Shown here: positions 18,209 through 27,050 of the stretch, piece by piece
How the letters are laid out: each line of letters begins with the position of its first letter
How positions within the stretch are numbered: position 1 is the stretch's first letter
NCBI RefSeq assembly: GCF_026191635.1
Contig: NZ_JAKRRW010000005.1
Span: 62,001 to 126,000 of the forward strand
Source of the DNA: Photobacterium obscurum
GTDB lineage: Bacteria > Pseudomonadota > Gammaproteobacteria > Enterobacterales > Vibrionaceae
DNA: 64,000 bases
Direction of reading: 5' to 3'
Made by a program: the position numbers and the translations under genes
Notes under the pieces: generated by a model
Databases searched by the model: none
Told to the model about the DNA's origin: nothing
Seen by the model: only the letters and a program-made list of their open reading frames with translations

Positions 18209-19096
18209 TTATGCCGTAGCCAGTTGCTGATGGATTGGTTTTGGTTTGCGCTGTGCCAGCGCCACACCAGCTAACACCATACTACCGCCGATATAGTGAT
18301 AAACCGCCAACTGCTCACCCAGCATCACGCTGGCAATACCAGCCGTAATAACCGGCATCAAATTCATAAACATCGCCGTACGATCAGCCCCTAGACGCTC
18401 TATTCCCTGCAACCAGCACCAAGGCGCAATCACAGATGCCGGAATCGCGGCATACATGATTAAAGGCAAGGACTCAGTGGTAATCCCGACACGCTCACTA
18501 CTCAATAGCATCGGCGTCAGCATCAACACGGCCAGTACTCCCTGAACATACACAGACTGCCAATTGCTCAAAGGCATCTGCCAGCGCTTGAGCAATACAC
18601 AATATAGGGCATAAACAAATGCAGCCACCAACAGCAGTGCGTCGCCTTGAGTAATACCCTGCGCGGCAAGGTTACTGATGTCACCGTGGCTCAGCATCAG
18701 CACCAACCCGGCTAAAGACAGCACAGCACCAACAATAGCCAACGGCAACAGACGTTTCCCTAGCAGTGGCACACTGAGGAACATACTAATCAGCGGAACC
18801 AACGAGATAATCAAGGCCATATTGGTCGCCGTTGTCGTCGCCGCCGCAAAGTATCCCAACGATTGGTTGAGCACCATCCCCAACAAAGCAAGGAAGGCCA
18901 ACTTGGCAATATATGGTCGGATCACCGACCAATTACGTACCACGGAGCGAAGGACAAAAGGCGTAAGTACCAGCATGGCAAAAAACCAGCGATAGAATGA
19001 AATAGCACCTGGATCGATCACACTGAACGATAGCTTGTTTACAATGGCGTTCCCTGCCCAAATTGAAACGGTTAACAAGGGGAATAAGTAGAACAT
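18209..19096 (-). CDS. EamA/DMT family transporter (third copy)
   Basis: A 295-residue inner-membrane protein with ten hydrophobic helices and two EamA repeats. It opens with TVSIWAGNAIVNKLSF, then FYRWFFAMLVLTPF. The second repeat contains WCWLQGIERLGADRTAMFMNLMPV and SVMLGEQLAVYHYIG. Its substrate is unknown. AAAGG precedes the ATG. It is transcribed alone, ends in a strong terminator, and starts 26 bp from a perfect 25-bp palindrome (19122-19146), so regulation by a dedicated repressor is likely. Confidence 0.92.
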   Translation of the reverse strand: MFYLFPLLTVSIWAGNAIVNKLSFSVIDPGAISFYRWFFAMLVLTPFVLRSVVRNWSVIRPYIAKLAFLALLGMVLNQSLGYFAAATTTATNMALIISLVPLISMFLSVPLLGKRLLPLAIVGAVLSLAGLVLMLSHGDISNLAAQGITQGDALLLVAAFVYALYCVLLKRWQMPLSNWQSVYVQGVLAVLMLTPMLLSSERVGITTESLPLIMYAAIPASVIAPWCWLQGIERLGADRTAMFMNLMPVITAGIASVMLGEQLAVYHYIGGSMVLAGVALAQRKPKPIHQQLATA

Positions 19097-19121
19097 GGTC
19101 TGCCTTTAATTACGTTTACGG

Positions 19122-19146
19122 ATATACCCAATTAAATTGGGTATAT
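19122..19146. promoter_or_regulatory. Perfect 25-bp palindrome, candidate operator of the EamA gene
   Basis: ATATACCCAATT, one central A, then its exact complement AATTGGGTATAT. It lies 26-50 bp upstream of the EamA start, where a repressor would block the promoter. No regulator gene adjoins it, so the cognate protein (TetR- or MarR-like dimer by shape) must be elsewhere. Confidence 0.6.
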
Positions 19147-19468
19147 AAAAAATTACTCTTCATTTCAGTCATATTCTGGCAGGTCATTTTAGATATAAAT
19201 ATCTCTAATCAGACATCATGCTACTATTGTCAGACATTTCCCAAAGACACTTGTAGCACATGAGCTCCCAGCACTAGTTCACCTCACCACAAAACCACTT
19301 AATGCTCTGAAAATAAACAATTTAATTTTCAAATCTGTATTAGCAACAGTAATCATTCCAAATAAGAAAGAGTGATCATGCTTAGAGGAAAGTAAACGGA
19401 GTGATTGATTTTCATACTGCCCCGCTGTAGCGTGGTCTGACCAGGAGAATTAAAAGAAGGAATTTTCA
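19147..19468. other. Intergenic region between divergent EamA and hotdog genes
   Basis: About 320 bp, AT-rich, without a credible ORF. It should carry promoters for the hotdog-fold gene. No structured RNA was recognised. Confidence 0.4.
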
Positions 19469-19924
19469 GTGCGTAAAAATCTTAAAATCTATAAGCGCTT
19501 GTCCAGTTTGCCTTTTGGCCGTCAGATATTCACATTCGTTGTCTGCCGAATGGCACCATACTTTTCCTCTATCAAGCCACAGATCCGCGAGCTAAAACCC
19601 GGGTACGCCGAAGTTGCGATTAAAAAGCGGCGCAAGGTAACCAACCACCTCAATACGGTTCATGCAATAGCTATGTGTAATATGGCAGAGCTCGCGGGCG
19701 GTATGATGACGGATGTAACCGTTCCGGTAAAAAGCCGCTGGATCCCCGTAGGTATGACCGTCGAATACTTACAGAAAGCCAAGACAGATCTTACCGCTAT
19801 TGCATCGGGAGATGGCATTGAGTGGGATACCGAAGGGGATAAGAAAGTACCGGTCGAAGTTAAGGACACTGCAGGCAATCTGGTCTTTCGCGCTGAAATT
19901 ACCATGAATGTCCGGTTGGCCTGA
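19469..19924 (+). CDS. DUF4442 hotdog-fold protein (thioesterase-like)
   Basis: A 151-residue hotdog-fold protein. It shows the family's features: PYFSSIKPQIRELKPGYAEV, VTNHLNTVHAIAMCNMAELAGG (hot-dog central helix) and a beta sheet ending EITMNVRLA. Members are predicted acyl-CoA or acyl-ACP thioesterases or lipid-binding proteins. The GTG start has AAGAAGG at good spacing. It stands alone, followed by a terminator-like hairpin. The substrate is unknown. Confidence 0.85.
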   Translation: MRKNLKIYKRLSSLPFGRQIFTFVVCRMAPYFSSIKPQIRELKPGYAEVAIKKRRKVTNHLNTVHAIAMCNMAELAGGMMTDVTVPVKSRWIPVGMTVEYLQKAKTDLTAIASGDGIEWDTEGDKKVPVEVKDTAGNLVFRAEITMNVRLA

Positions 19925-19928
19925 TGAA

Positions 19929-19955
19929 TACCGCCATTTACGAACAATGGCGGTA
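19929..19955 (+). terminator. Terminator after the hotdog-fold gene
   Basis: TACCGCCATT, loop TACGAAC, AATGGCGGTA, then AATTTTC. The 10-bp stem is perfect. Confidence 0.7.
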
Positions 19956-20040
19956 AATTTTCAAATCAGTGCCTTGCCGACGCGACCTACCAGCTGAGTC
20001 ATTCTCGCTGGAACTCACATCTACGCTAGTTTTGCTATAG

Positions 20041-20484
20041 CTATACCGTCGCCTCTGGCGTTTCTTCTGGCAGCCACTTGAACATAAACTCAAACAGCTC
20101 CTGCTCTGTAGGCTTACCTAGCTTACCATTGATAAGCGAGCTCATTTCCAGCAAATGCCCCACCTTGGCCGTAGGCCGATACGGTTCGTCGAAGGCACGG
20201 AGTATCGAGGAGTGTGAGTGATAAAAATGTGCAGCCGAAGCCGCTTCAGCCATCGTCTTATGCTCTGATATTTTACGAGGGCAATCCCAGGTCGCTCCAT
20301 CAAGAACATACACACCTATCAGCCCCGTATCGATGTAACTTAGCTCATCAACAAACGGGACATTCCACCAACGTCTCAGTTCATCATGGTCCCTTTCTTC
20401 GTTCATAATGTCGCGACGGGGAAAATGCTCCTGTGTACGTTCATTTCGGATAGGAATGTTTTGCTCGGTAAACTCAATCTCCAT
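20041..20484 (-). CDS. Hypothetical cytoplasmic protein
   Basis: A 147-residue acidic, tryptophan-containing protein without signal peptide or membrane segment. A distinctive stretch is DELRRWWNVPFVDELSYIDT, followed by LIGVYVLDGATWDCPRKI. No family was recognised. It has no clear ribosome site; an internal ATG at 20406 is an alternative start. It lies alone between convergent and co-directional neighbours, with a terminator for the upstream exonuclease gene at 20604-20630. Confidence 0.6.
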   Translation of the reverse strand: MEIEFTEQNIPIRNERTQEHFPRRDIMNEERDHDELRRWWNVPFVDELSYIDTGLIGVYVLDGATWDCPRKISEHKTMAEAASAAHFYHSHSSILRAFDEPYRPTAKVGHLLEMSSLINGKLGKPTEQELFEFMFKWLPEETPEATV

Positions 20485-20603
20485 CTATTTGTTATCCAAT
20501 CTAACAAAAAAGATATGAATATTACCGCATATAACATATTCACACAGGTTAATACCCAATAGTTTTAGTTATAGATGGAGTGCGGGTAGCTTGGGAATAG
20601 CAT

Positions 20604-20630
20604 AAAAAAAGCCGCTAAAAGCGGCTTCAT
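20604..20630 (-). terminator. Terminator of the exonuclease gene
   Basis: On the minus strand AAGCCGC, loop TTTTA, GCGGCTT, then TTTTTATG. It lies about 15 bp after the exonuclease stop. Confidence 0.85.
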
Positions 20631-20644
20631 AAAAATAAAGAGGA

Positions 20645-21190
20645 TCATTCCTCGGGTAATACGAACATCGTCTTCGCTAGGCGCGCAAGGTTATACGCAT
20701 CGACATACCCGGAGTGCTGTCGACCTTCCCATTCCACACCCGCCAAATCCATTGCCGCTCGTTGACCACAACGCTTGTTGTTCACATGGCGCTGCAGACG
20801 GAATAGTGTCGCCAAATTCAAATACTCATTGAAAGGGACCTTCAGCCCCTTCTCTTTGCATTCCGCCCGCAAGATCAGATCATCACGTCCCCAAGCGGCA
20901 TAGATCTTATGGCGGCCACCAAACTTCTGCTCGATTGACTTGAGGATAGCCGCCAATGGCTTACCATTTTTTGCAATCACTTCCGGCTTGATACCGGTGA
21001 GTTCGGTGCAAAACTCGGAAACTTCATCATGCTCAGGCTTCACATAATGCTGCGCTCGCCGAACAATCTCACCGTTTGTCAAATCCAGCTCGGCCACGCC
21101 GATCTCAATAATTTCTCCGGTTCTCGACTCACGGCCATCATTCCAACAACACATTTCGAGGTCAAAGCAGACAATACGATTAAAATTCAT
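20645..21190 (-). CDS. DEDDh 3'-5' exonuclease (ERI-1/KapD/DnaQ-like)
   Basis: A 181-residue exonuclease-fold protein. The DEDDh catalytic set is visible: FDLEMCCW (Asp and Glu, residues about 8-10), WGRDDL (Asp) and HSGYVDAYN (His and final Asp). The family trims RNA or DNA 3' ends with two metal ions in the cytoplasm; the LEMCCW form is typical of ERI-1-like members. GGAAAA precedes the ATG at 21190; the frame extends upstream to 21235. It is a monocistronic gene with its own terminator. Confidence 0.87.
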   Translation of the reverse strand: MNFNRIVCFDLEMCCWNDGRESRTGEIIEIGVAELDLTNGEIVRRAQHYVKPEHDEVSEFCTELTGIKPEVIAKNGKPLAAILKSIEQKFGGRHKIYAAWGRDDLILRAECKEKGLKVPFNEYLNLATLFRLQRHVNNKRCGQRAAMDLAGVEWEGRQHSGYVDAYNLARLAKTMFVLPEE

Positions 21191-21366
21191 TACTTTTCCG
21201 AGCACAACGCTAAAACTGGGCACGAAGGATACCATTTAGAGCGCTGTTCGCCAAAACAAGGAAGCATGAAAAGGCACTGTCGGAGGCTGATAACGAGGTA
21301 ACTCGCTGTAATTAATGGAACTGTAGCCATGAAGAGGCAGAGAGTTGATGGCTACCCCCAAGTGTC

Positions 21367-21924
21367 TTACTTAACCACCACATACACAACAGCCCCGTCC
21401 CGGCTGGTCGGCAGAAAACGAAGCCCGTCTTTTTCAAAGTACTGGATCCCATCGATCACCACACTCTTGGCACCTTTGGGCAGCGAAGGAAAGACCCCTT
21501 CGACACCTGGCGACGACTCCGAACCAGCCACCGCTGCTGGAACCGCCGGAATCTCCGCGGACACCTCCACCCCAGGAGCATCCGTCAACAAATAGGCTTT
21601 CTGACCTTGATCCCACAGATACCAGACGGTTCCCGACCGGTAATAGGTCCTCCCCTTGATAAACACCGGACGGGTGCCCGCAGGAAGGCGTTTCACCACC
21701 GCACCGGCGGGAGGCGCGACCACAAGGTAGCCGGAAGGGGACGCCCGGTAGTAAATGCCATTGCCGACGAAATATTTTACGCCCTGGAGCACGACAGTGA
21801 CCGCCCCAGGAGGGAGGTGCCTAACGGGAGTCCGTTGGTGGGCGCGCAATGCCGCGGCTTGCGCACAGAGGCTGGCGGTCGTCAGGAGCACCGCCAGCGC
21901 CATCAAAATACGTTTCAAGTTCAT
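21367..21924 (-). CDS. DUF6515 family secreted protein
   Basis: A 185-residue protein with a signal peptide (MNLKRILMALAVLLTTASLCAQA region). Three repeats follow of the pattern LPxGA-xxVxxxGxxYFxxxGIYYR (about residues 36-62, 75-105 and 148-172), as in DUF6515 proteins. It is inferred to be periplasmic or surface-located; no enzymatic residues are evident. It follows the EF-hand gene by 14 bp, so they form an operon. Local GC content is clearly higher than in neighbouring regions. Confidence 0.75.
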   Translation of the reverse strand: MNLKRILMALAVLLTTASLCAQAAALRAHQRTPVRHLPPGAVTVVLQGVKYFVGNGIYYRASPSGYLVVAPPAGAVVKRLPAGTRPVFIKGRTYYRSGTVWYLWDQGQKAYLLTDAPGVEVSAEIPAVPAAVAGSESSPGVEGVFPSLPKGAKSVVIDGIQYFEKDGLRFLPTSRDGAVVYVVVK

Positions 21925-21938
21925 TCTTTGAGATCCCT

Positions 21939-22196
21939 TTACTGGCGGCGTCTGAGCTGCTCCGCTACCGCGAGCTCACCCTCTGTCAAATAGCCGTCAC
22001 CGTCTGTATCTAACCGGGCGAACATCTTATCGGGATTTCTGCCCTTGGTGACGCCGTCAACAAACTCCTGTCGAGAAACCAGCCCGTCACCGTTCGCATC
22101 CAAGTTATTGAAATCAAAAGCACCACCGTTGGCATGGGCGTAAACCGCCATCGTTACCGCTGAAGAAAGTAGTAAGAGCTGTAGCAAGCGTGCCAC
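21939..22196 (-). CDS. Secreted EF-hand calcium-binding protein
   Basis: An 85-residue protein. The start at GTG 22196 is preferred because GGAGG lies 5 bp upstream; it gives a clean signal peptide (MARLLQLLLLSSAVTMAVYAHA). Two EF-hand loops are visible: DANGDGLVSRQEF and DTDGDGYLTEGEL, each with Asp/Asn at positions 1, 3, 5 and Glu at 12. It is predicted to bind calcium in the periplasm. It is co-directional with the DUF6515 gene. An upstream ATG at 22217 has no ribosome site. Confidence 0.75.
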   Translation of the reverse strand: MARLLQLLLLSSAVTMAVYAHANGGAFDFNNLDANGDGLVSRQEFVDGVTKGRNPDKMFARLDTDGDGYLTEGELAVAEQLRRRQ

Positions 22197-22653
22197 CCTG
22201 TCCTCCGTTAATACCATAAACTAATGGAACGAAGTATAGGGAACGACAGGTAAGGGAACGTCAGGGTATGTAAGGTTTGGTAAATTTGCCGCCGCAGCCT
22301 TTGTAGCTGTCAACTCAAAGTGCCAATTTACAAACTTGAGTACATTTAGCTTGGTGATTCTGTCTCACTTAATCCATATCATACGAACAGCGTAGGTGTA
22401 GGGGTGGAGTCCCCCCACCAGCCCCCCCTTCACATATGTCCATCCAATATATGATCAATTATCAAAGTCCAAACTTCGATAGAGGCACTAGTTAAGCTAA
22501 CAAGTGGAGTAATTCTAAGTATTTTCCAGTCATCGATTCACACTTTGTTACAAAGCCCACAAAATTAGTATTGTTTTTTCGAAAAATCTTGAGAATTTTT
22601 TTGACGCAATTACTCTACACCGACAAATTGGTTTAAACCAGATAGAGATTTTA
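22197..22653. other. Intergenic region before the GntR regulator
   Basis: About 450 bp between divergent genes. No ORF is credible. It includes a G/C run with the inverted elements GGGGTGG and CCACC around 22401-22420, AT-rich promoter sequence at 22560-22620, and the operator palindrome listed at 22629. Confidence 0.4.
22629..22640. promoter_or_regulatory. HutC-type GntR operator palindrome
   Basis: TGGTTTAAACCA is a perfect 12-bp palindrome 13 bp before the regulator start. It matches the TGGT-(4)-ACCA core bound by HutC-subfamily GntR proteins such as NagR/DasR. Autoregulation by the regulator encoded immediately downstream is inferred. Confidence 0.65.
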
Positions 22654-23358
22654 ATGGAAGCAACTAATTACGTGGATGCTACTCGTGAGCGTTTTGAAGC
22701 TTGGTTATTGAAGACCAACTTACCAGCAGGGGCAAAATTACCTTCCGAAAGGGAATTATGCGAACTATTAGATACGAAGCGAATGACATTACGACAAGTA
22801 CTAATAGAGCTGGAAGTAGAATCACGGATTTTCAGAAAGAATAGAAGTGGTTGGTTTATTACACCTAGTCGGTTTATGTATAACCCAAAATCTCTCTCCA
22901 GCTTTAATGCAGAAGCCATAAAACAAGGAAGACAACCCTCTTGGGGATACTTAGAACAAGATTTAGCTCAATCCTTACCATCAGAAATAGAACAAATATA
23001 TTCTCTTGAGAAAAGCACATACAAAGTGACGGGCTGGGGTGGCCTTGATAAACACAAGGTGTTTTACCATGAGTCTTATATTGATGCTAATTTTGCTCCG
23101 GATTTCATAAAGAAATTGAAAAGCCAGTCATTTGCTAAGGTATGGGAAGAAGAGTATGGACAAGCTCTAACATTAAAAAAACTATCATTCAAACCTGTAA
23201 ATATGCCTGTATTTGCCTGTAAAGAATTGGGGGTAGCTCCAAACTCTTTTGGGATTTTAATTGAAAAACATCGCGCAACAAACGATAAAAAAGTAGTTCA
23301 AATCGACTTGGAATATTGGCGATTTGAATCTGTTGAATTAGTTATTGATGATTTATAA
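22654..23358 (+). CDS. GntR family regulator, HutC/UTRA type
   Basis: A 234-residue regulator. The winged HTH (about 8-72) includes LPAGAKLPSERELCELLDT and MTLRQVLIELEVE; a UTRA-like ligand-binding domain covers about 90-230. It differs from the usual metabolic regulators in lacking the commonest G-x-G-x-F/Y wing, reading NRSGWFITPSRF instead. It is followed after 8 bp by the TIM-barrel gene, so it likely controls the cluster and binds one of its sugar- or amino-sugar-like substrates. Base use is AT-rich. Confidence 0.85.
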   Translation: MEATNYVDATRERFEAWLLKTNLPAGAKLPSERELCELLDTKRMTLRQVLIELEVESRIFRKNRSGWFITPSRFMYNPKSLSSFNAEAIKQGRQPSWGYLEQDLAQSLPSEIEQIYSLEKSTYKVTGWGGLDKHKVFYHESYIDANFAPDFIKKLKSQSFAKVWEEEYGQALTLKKLSFKPVNMPVFACKELGVAPNSFGILIEKHRATNDKKVVQIDLEYWRFESVELVIDDL

Positions 23359-23366
23359 GGGGAGTC

Positions 23367-24314
23367 ATGAAAAATATTGACCATTCTTTACTTGCAGAGC
23401 GTGCTCGCAATATTCCATTGTATTTACACGCTTATGCTTTCCATCTAAATATGCGGTATGAACGTTTAATACCTAGTGACTTACTCGATATTGCCCATCA
23501 GCAGAGTTTGCGTGGTGTAAAAATCCATGTCGAAGATGGTGAATCGCAGTCTCTTCAAAAGCTTAGCTTAGGTGAATTAACTAAGTTTAAATTAAAAGCT
23601 CAAGAGTATGATTTGGATATCCATATTGAGACTAGTGCGTCTGATAAAGCCACATTAGATGAAGCGATTCGTATAGCAAAGGCTACAGGAGCCAGTTCGA
23701 TACGTTTTTACCCTCGTTATGAGGGGCATCTATATGATGTAATGGCAAAAATTTCCGGCGATCTAGATTATTTACGACAGTATGACAACTGTGGATTGAG
23801 CTTTACCATAGAACAACATGAAGACCTTAAAAGTCACGAGTTGGTCACGCTGGTAAAGAATAGCGGAATGAAGAATCTATCAATACTCTTTGATTTTGCA
23901 AATATGATAAATGCAAATGAATTACCATTGTCGGCACTTGATGCTATGGCTCCTTATATCACTCAAGTTCATGTGAAAGATGCCAAAATCATCAGAGAAG
24001 GTTCAGGTTATGCTCATGAAGCTTGCCGCACAGGTCATGGTGATTTACCAATCAAGGAATTGCTAGTCAAGTTGTTAATGCTGGGTCAAAAGCGACAACA
24101 AATTACAGCTTTTGGTCTGGAAGAAGAAGTTGATTATTACGCGCCTGCATTTCGATTTGATGAAGAAGACGGAAACCCATGGATTCCATGGCGTGATGCT
24201 AGTTTGACCCCACTACCTGATGCGGAATACCTTGAAGAGCGACTCAAGTTAGAGAAAAAGCACGCATTGGATCAAATTACTTATATTAGAAACTTGTGTG
24301 AAGAATTGACCTAA
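23367..24314 (+). CDS. TIM-barrel sugar phosphate isomerase/epimerase family protein
   Basis: A 315-residue protein of the AP-endonuclease-2/xylose isomerase-like TIM-barrel superfamily. Metal-ligand regions include FTIEQHEDL (Glu, about 150), ILFDFANM (Asp) and VHVKDAK (His, Asp), followed by RTGHGDLPIKELL and GLEEEVDYY. It is predicted to isomerise or epimerise a sugar-like or hydroxy-keto substrate in the cytoplasm. GGGGAGT precedes the ATG. Paired with GntR, RidA and MFS genes it forms a catabolic unit. The substrate is unknown. Confidence 0.8.
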   Translation: MKNIDHSLLAERARNIPLYLHAYAFHLNMRYERLIPSDLLDIAHQQSLRGVKIHVEDGESQSLQKLSLGELTKFKLKAQEYDLDIHIETSASDKATLDEAIRIAKATGASSIRFYPRYEGHLYDVMAKISGDLDYLRQYDNCGLSFTIEQHEDLKSHELVTLVKNSGMKNLSILFDFANMINANELPLSALDAMAPYITQVHVKDAKIIREGSGYAHEACRTGHGDLPIKELLVKLLMLGQKRQQITAFGLEEEVDYYAPAFRFDEEDGNPWIPWRDASLTPLPDAEYLEERLKLEKKHALDQITYIRNLCEELT

Positions 24315-24348
24315 ATAACGCATTGTACTCCAAGCTTAAATAACATTT

Positions 24349-24370
24349 ATTCCATCGATAGAAATGGAAT
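24349..24370. promoter_or_regulatory. Inverted repeat between the TIM-barrel and RidA genes
   Basis: ATTCCAT, eight bases, ATGGAAT: perfect 7-bp arms in a 181-bp AT-rich gap. It could be a second regulatory site or a weak hairpin. Confidence 0.35.
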
Positions 24371-24495
24371 GAATACCCTATAAAAATATACCTCTGACAA
24401 TGGGATTTTATTAAATTAATCTCCCAAGCACAGACTTATATAAAAATAATTTTATTTAACAAAGTAAAAACATTAAGTCTAGGATTATAACAATC

Positions 24496-24873
24496 ATGAA
24501 AATAGAAACAAATAATGCCCCGAAAGCTATTGGCCCATATTCTCAAGCTGTAGTGGCTGGAAATTATATCTATGTGTCAGGCTGCTGCCCGTTTAGCGCT
24601 GAAGATGGTTCTGTCGTAGGAACAACCATTGAAGAGCAAGCCAAACAGGTAATGGAAAACCTGAAAGCCATTGTTGCTGCCGCTGATCTCACCATGTCTG
24701 ATGTAGTAAAAACAACTTGCTTTATCAGCGACCTGGAAAACTTTGCTACATTTAATGCAATCTATGCTGACTACTTTTCTGGAGGCACTTTCCCGGCCCG
24801 TTCTTGCGTCGAAGTCGCTCGTCTGCCTAAAGACGTACTGATTGAAGTAGAAGCCGTTATATATAAAAAATAA
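24496..24873 (+). CDS. RidA family protein (second copy)
   Basis: A 125-residue RidA-fold protein. It has KAIGPYSQAV and the conserved arginine in FPARSCVEVARLPKD. The segment that usually reads SGQ(L/I)P is SGCCPF here, with two adjacent cysteines, so substrate range may differ from the copy at 7152. It is followed after 12 bp by the MFS gene. It is inferred to clear reactive enamine/imine by-products or hydrolyse a pathway imine. Confidence 0.9.
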   Translation: MKIETNNAPKAIGPYSQAVVAGNYIYVSGCCPFSAEDGSVVGTTIEEQAKQVMENLKAIVAAADLTMSDVVKTTCFISDLENFATFNAIYADYFSGGTFPARSCVEVARLPKDVLIEVEAVIYKK

Positions 24874-24885
24874 GGATGTATTTTT

Positions 24886-26148
24886 ATGTTAATGAATAAA
24901 TGGATACGTCTGTGTTTCCTTATTTTAGGCGGCGGTACCATCTTTAAACTGTCCAGTATGAAAGATGTGTTCTACGTTCCTATGCAGGAGGATTGGGGCC
25001 TGACAAATACTCAAATTGGTCTGAGCTTTACGGTTTATACCATTGTCCAGACAGCGGGCCTTTTCCTGTCGCTATATATCGCTGACCGTTTTTCTAAAAA
25101 AATTCTTTTACCCATGGGGTTGGTCGGGGTTGGGTTATGTGGCCTTTATCTGTCTACACTACCTCCGTTCACCGGGTACTTAATTTGCTTTGCGGCAATG
25201 GCTTTCTTCGCTGATGTTCTTTACTGGCCTGTATTACTTAAAGCCGTTCGACTGCTTGGCTCTAAGGAAGAACAAGGGCGTATGTTCGGTTTCCTTGAGG
25301 CTGGACGTGGCATCGTTGATGTCATCGTCGCTTCTGGCGCACTGTTCATATTTGTTCAATTTGGTGAAGGTAAAGCAGGTATGCAAGCAGGCCTAATTTA
25401 CTATACGCTGATCACTATCGCTGTCGGTATAATCACCTACTTTATCGTTGATAACGATGACAAGGTTGAAAGCAAAGATAATGCAAGTGCAAACCTCGAA
25501 GTCCTTAAAGGCATTAAGCACGTACTCACCTGCCCTAACGTATGGCTGGCATCGTTCGGTGTTTTCTTTGTCTATGCCGCTTATTGTGGTCTAACCTACT
25601 TTATCCCGTTCCTGAAAGATATTTATGCTCTTCCTGTAGCCCTTGTTGGTGCCTACGGCATCATCAACCAGTACGCACTAAAAATGGTCGGTGGTCCGAT
25701 TGGCGGCTTCCTGGCAGATAAAGTTGTTAAATCTCCGACAGTCTATTTGAAATGGACTTTCCTGATTTCGGCTATTGGTATATTCCTTTTCATGCAGTTA
25801 CCGCATGATTCAATGAATGTTTACTTAGGTATGGCCGCAACGTTAGGCTTTGGAGCGATCATCTTCTCTCAACGTGCAATTTTCTTTGCACCAATGGATG
25901 AAATCGGAACACCGCGTAAGTACGCCGGATCTGCTATGGCCTTTGGGTGTATTATCGGGTACATGCCAGCCATGTTCGCATATACGCTTTACGGCTGGAT
26001 GCTGGATAATTTCGAAGGAATTACCGGGTATAACTATGTATTCAGCATCATGATGGCATTCAGCCTACTAGGCTTTGCCTGCTCAGCAACACTTACCAGA
26101 AGAATAAAAAAGCAAAAACAGCTTACCACAGCTTCTGCAACAGCTTAA
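24886..26148 (+). CDS. MFS transporter of the second catabolic cluster
   Basis: A 420-residue, 12-helix MFS protein. Features are NTQIGLSFTVYTIVQTAGLF and YIADRFSKKILLP (motif A variant) in the N-half, and GGPIGGFLADKVVKS in the C-half. A short basic linker precedes ISATLTRRIKKQKQ-type C-terminus. It probably imports the substrate handled by the TIM-barrel enzyme. AAGGATG precedes the ATG; a second ATG at 24892 is possible. The terminator at 26194 closes the cluster. Confidence 0.88.
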   Translation: MLMNKWIRLCFLILGGGTIFKLSSMKDVFYVPMQEDWGLTNTQIGLSFTVYTIVQTAGLFLSLYIADRFSKKILLPMGLVGVGLCGLYLSTLPPFTGYLICFAAMAFFADVLYWPVLLKAVRLLGSKEEQGRMFGFLEAGRGIVDVIVASGALFIFVQFGEGKAGMQAGLIYYTLITIAVGIITYFIVDNDDKVESKDNASANLEVLKGIKHVLTCPNVWLASFGVFFVYAAYCGLTYFIPFLKDIYALPVALVGAYGIINQYALKMVGGPIGGFLADKVVKSPTVYLKWTFLISAIGIFLFMQLPHDSMNVYLGMAATLGFGAIIFSQRAIFFAPMDEIGTPRKYAGSAMAFGCIIGYMPAMFAYTLYGWMLDNFEGITGYNYVFSIMMAFSLLGFACSATLTRRIKKQKQLTTASATA

Positions 26149-26193
26149 CGAACAGGAAAAAAGCGGCTTCTTAACCTCTTTGAACTGATGACA

Positions 26194-26225
26194 AAGCCCT
26201 GGCAAGTTGAGTGACAGGGCTTTTA
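26194..26225 (+). terminator. Terminator of the GntR-RidA-MFS cluster
   Basis: AAGCCCTG and CAGGGCTT form an 8-bp stem with a 13-base loop, then TTAT. Confidence 0.7.
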
Positions 26226-26347
26226 TCTTAGGAGAAGGCTCAATAAGTATCAAAGCCATCAACACTCGCCGGTAGGGTATGGAGTGGGGTGCGCTTGGAG
26301 AGTTCATCATGGCGCACCATGTTACGGGGGGTGGTATTTATAAGTTC

Positions 26348-26827
26348 CTATCCTTCACTGCGGCTCAGGCGTCGAATAATACCCTCATGTTGTGGATACA
26401 TTGCCATTAATGTTTCTTGGCTAAACAGCTCAAAGTCATTAAAGGTAAACCCAGGAGATACCATGCATCCCACTAAAGAGAACCCCGGACGATTCATTGC
26501 CGAACCAAAAATACATCCCTTAGGCACCAGAAATTGCGGTCGTTCACCTGCAGCAATATCAAGGCCCAGTTGCGCTGTCGTCAACTCACCTTGTTCTGAA
26601 ATCATGTAGATGGTTAGCGATTCACCCGCGTGGAAGTACCACATTTCGTCGGCGGTTAAGCGGTGAAAATGTGAAACCTCACCAGTACGAAGCAGAAAAT
26701 AGATGCTACTCCATAGTGAACGTGTCTGGTCGAAATTGCTCTGTGAGCTATAAGAAGAGCAGTAGTATCCCCCTTCAATATGCTGTTCCAGTTCTAATAG
26801 TTGAATGTATTCATCAGCTGTGTACAT
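26348..26827 (-). CDS. DUF985 / Cupin_5 family protein
   Basis: A 159-residue single cupin. Family motifs are LEQHIEGGYYCSSYSS near the N-terminus, SSIYFLLRTGEVSHFHRL, DEMWYFHAGESLTIYMI and FLVPKGCIFGSAMN. HFH and the later Glu/His residues could bind a metal. The molecular role of DUF985 cupins is not settled. It is convergent with the MFS cluster and stands alone. Confidence 0.88.
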   Translation of the reverse strand: MYTADEYIQLLELEQHIEGGYYCSSYSSQSNFDQTRSLWSSIYFLLRTGEVSHFHRLTADEMWYFHAGESLTIYMISEQGELTTAQLGLDIAAGERPQFLVPKGCIFGSAMNRPGFSLVGCMVSPGFTFNDFELFSQETLMAMYPQHEGIIRRLSRSEG

Positions 26828-27050
26828 AAATAATACTTATTCCCATAAATATGTGGTCATACGCGAGAGTAATTGCATGCAAGAGAGACTATAGATTCAG
26901 CCATATCTGACTGTGTAAAATTCACTAACAAACAAGACAAACCATTAAACTCGCTGTTGGAAGTTTATCAGCTGCTCGGTTGCTGCGTTAAATCTATTTG
27001 ATATGAAGGGGCTATAAAAAGGCTCGTATCAATATATTTTTAAATGAACT

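Noticed and set aside
22401..22440. G/C-rich run considered as a riboswitch or terminator
   Set aside because: Inverted elements are short, no T tract follows, and no conserved riboswitch core is visible.
26930..27010. Possible plus-strand attC (CACTAAC ... GCGTTAAAT) downstream of GST
   Set aside because: The inner arms do not pair and the core shared by the other sites is absent.
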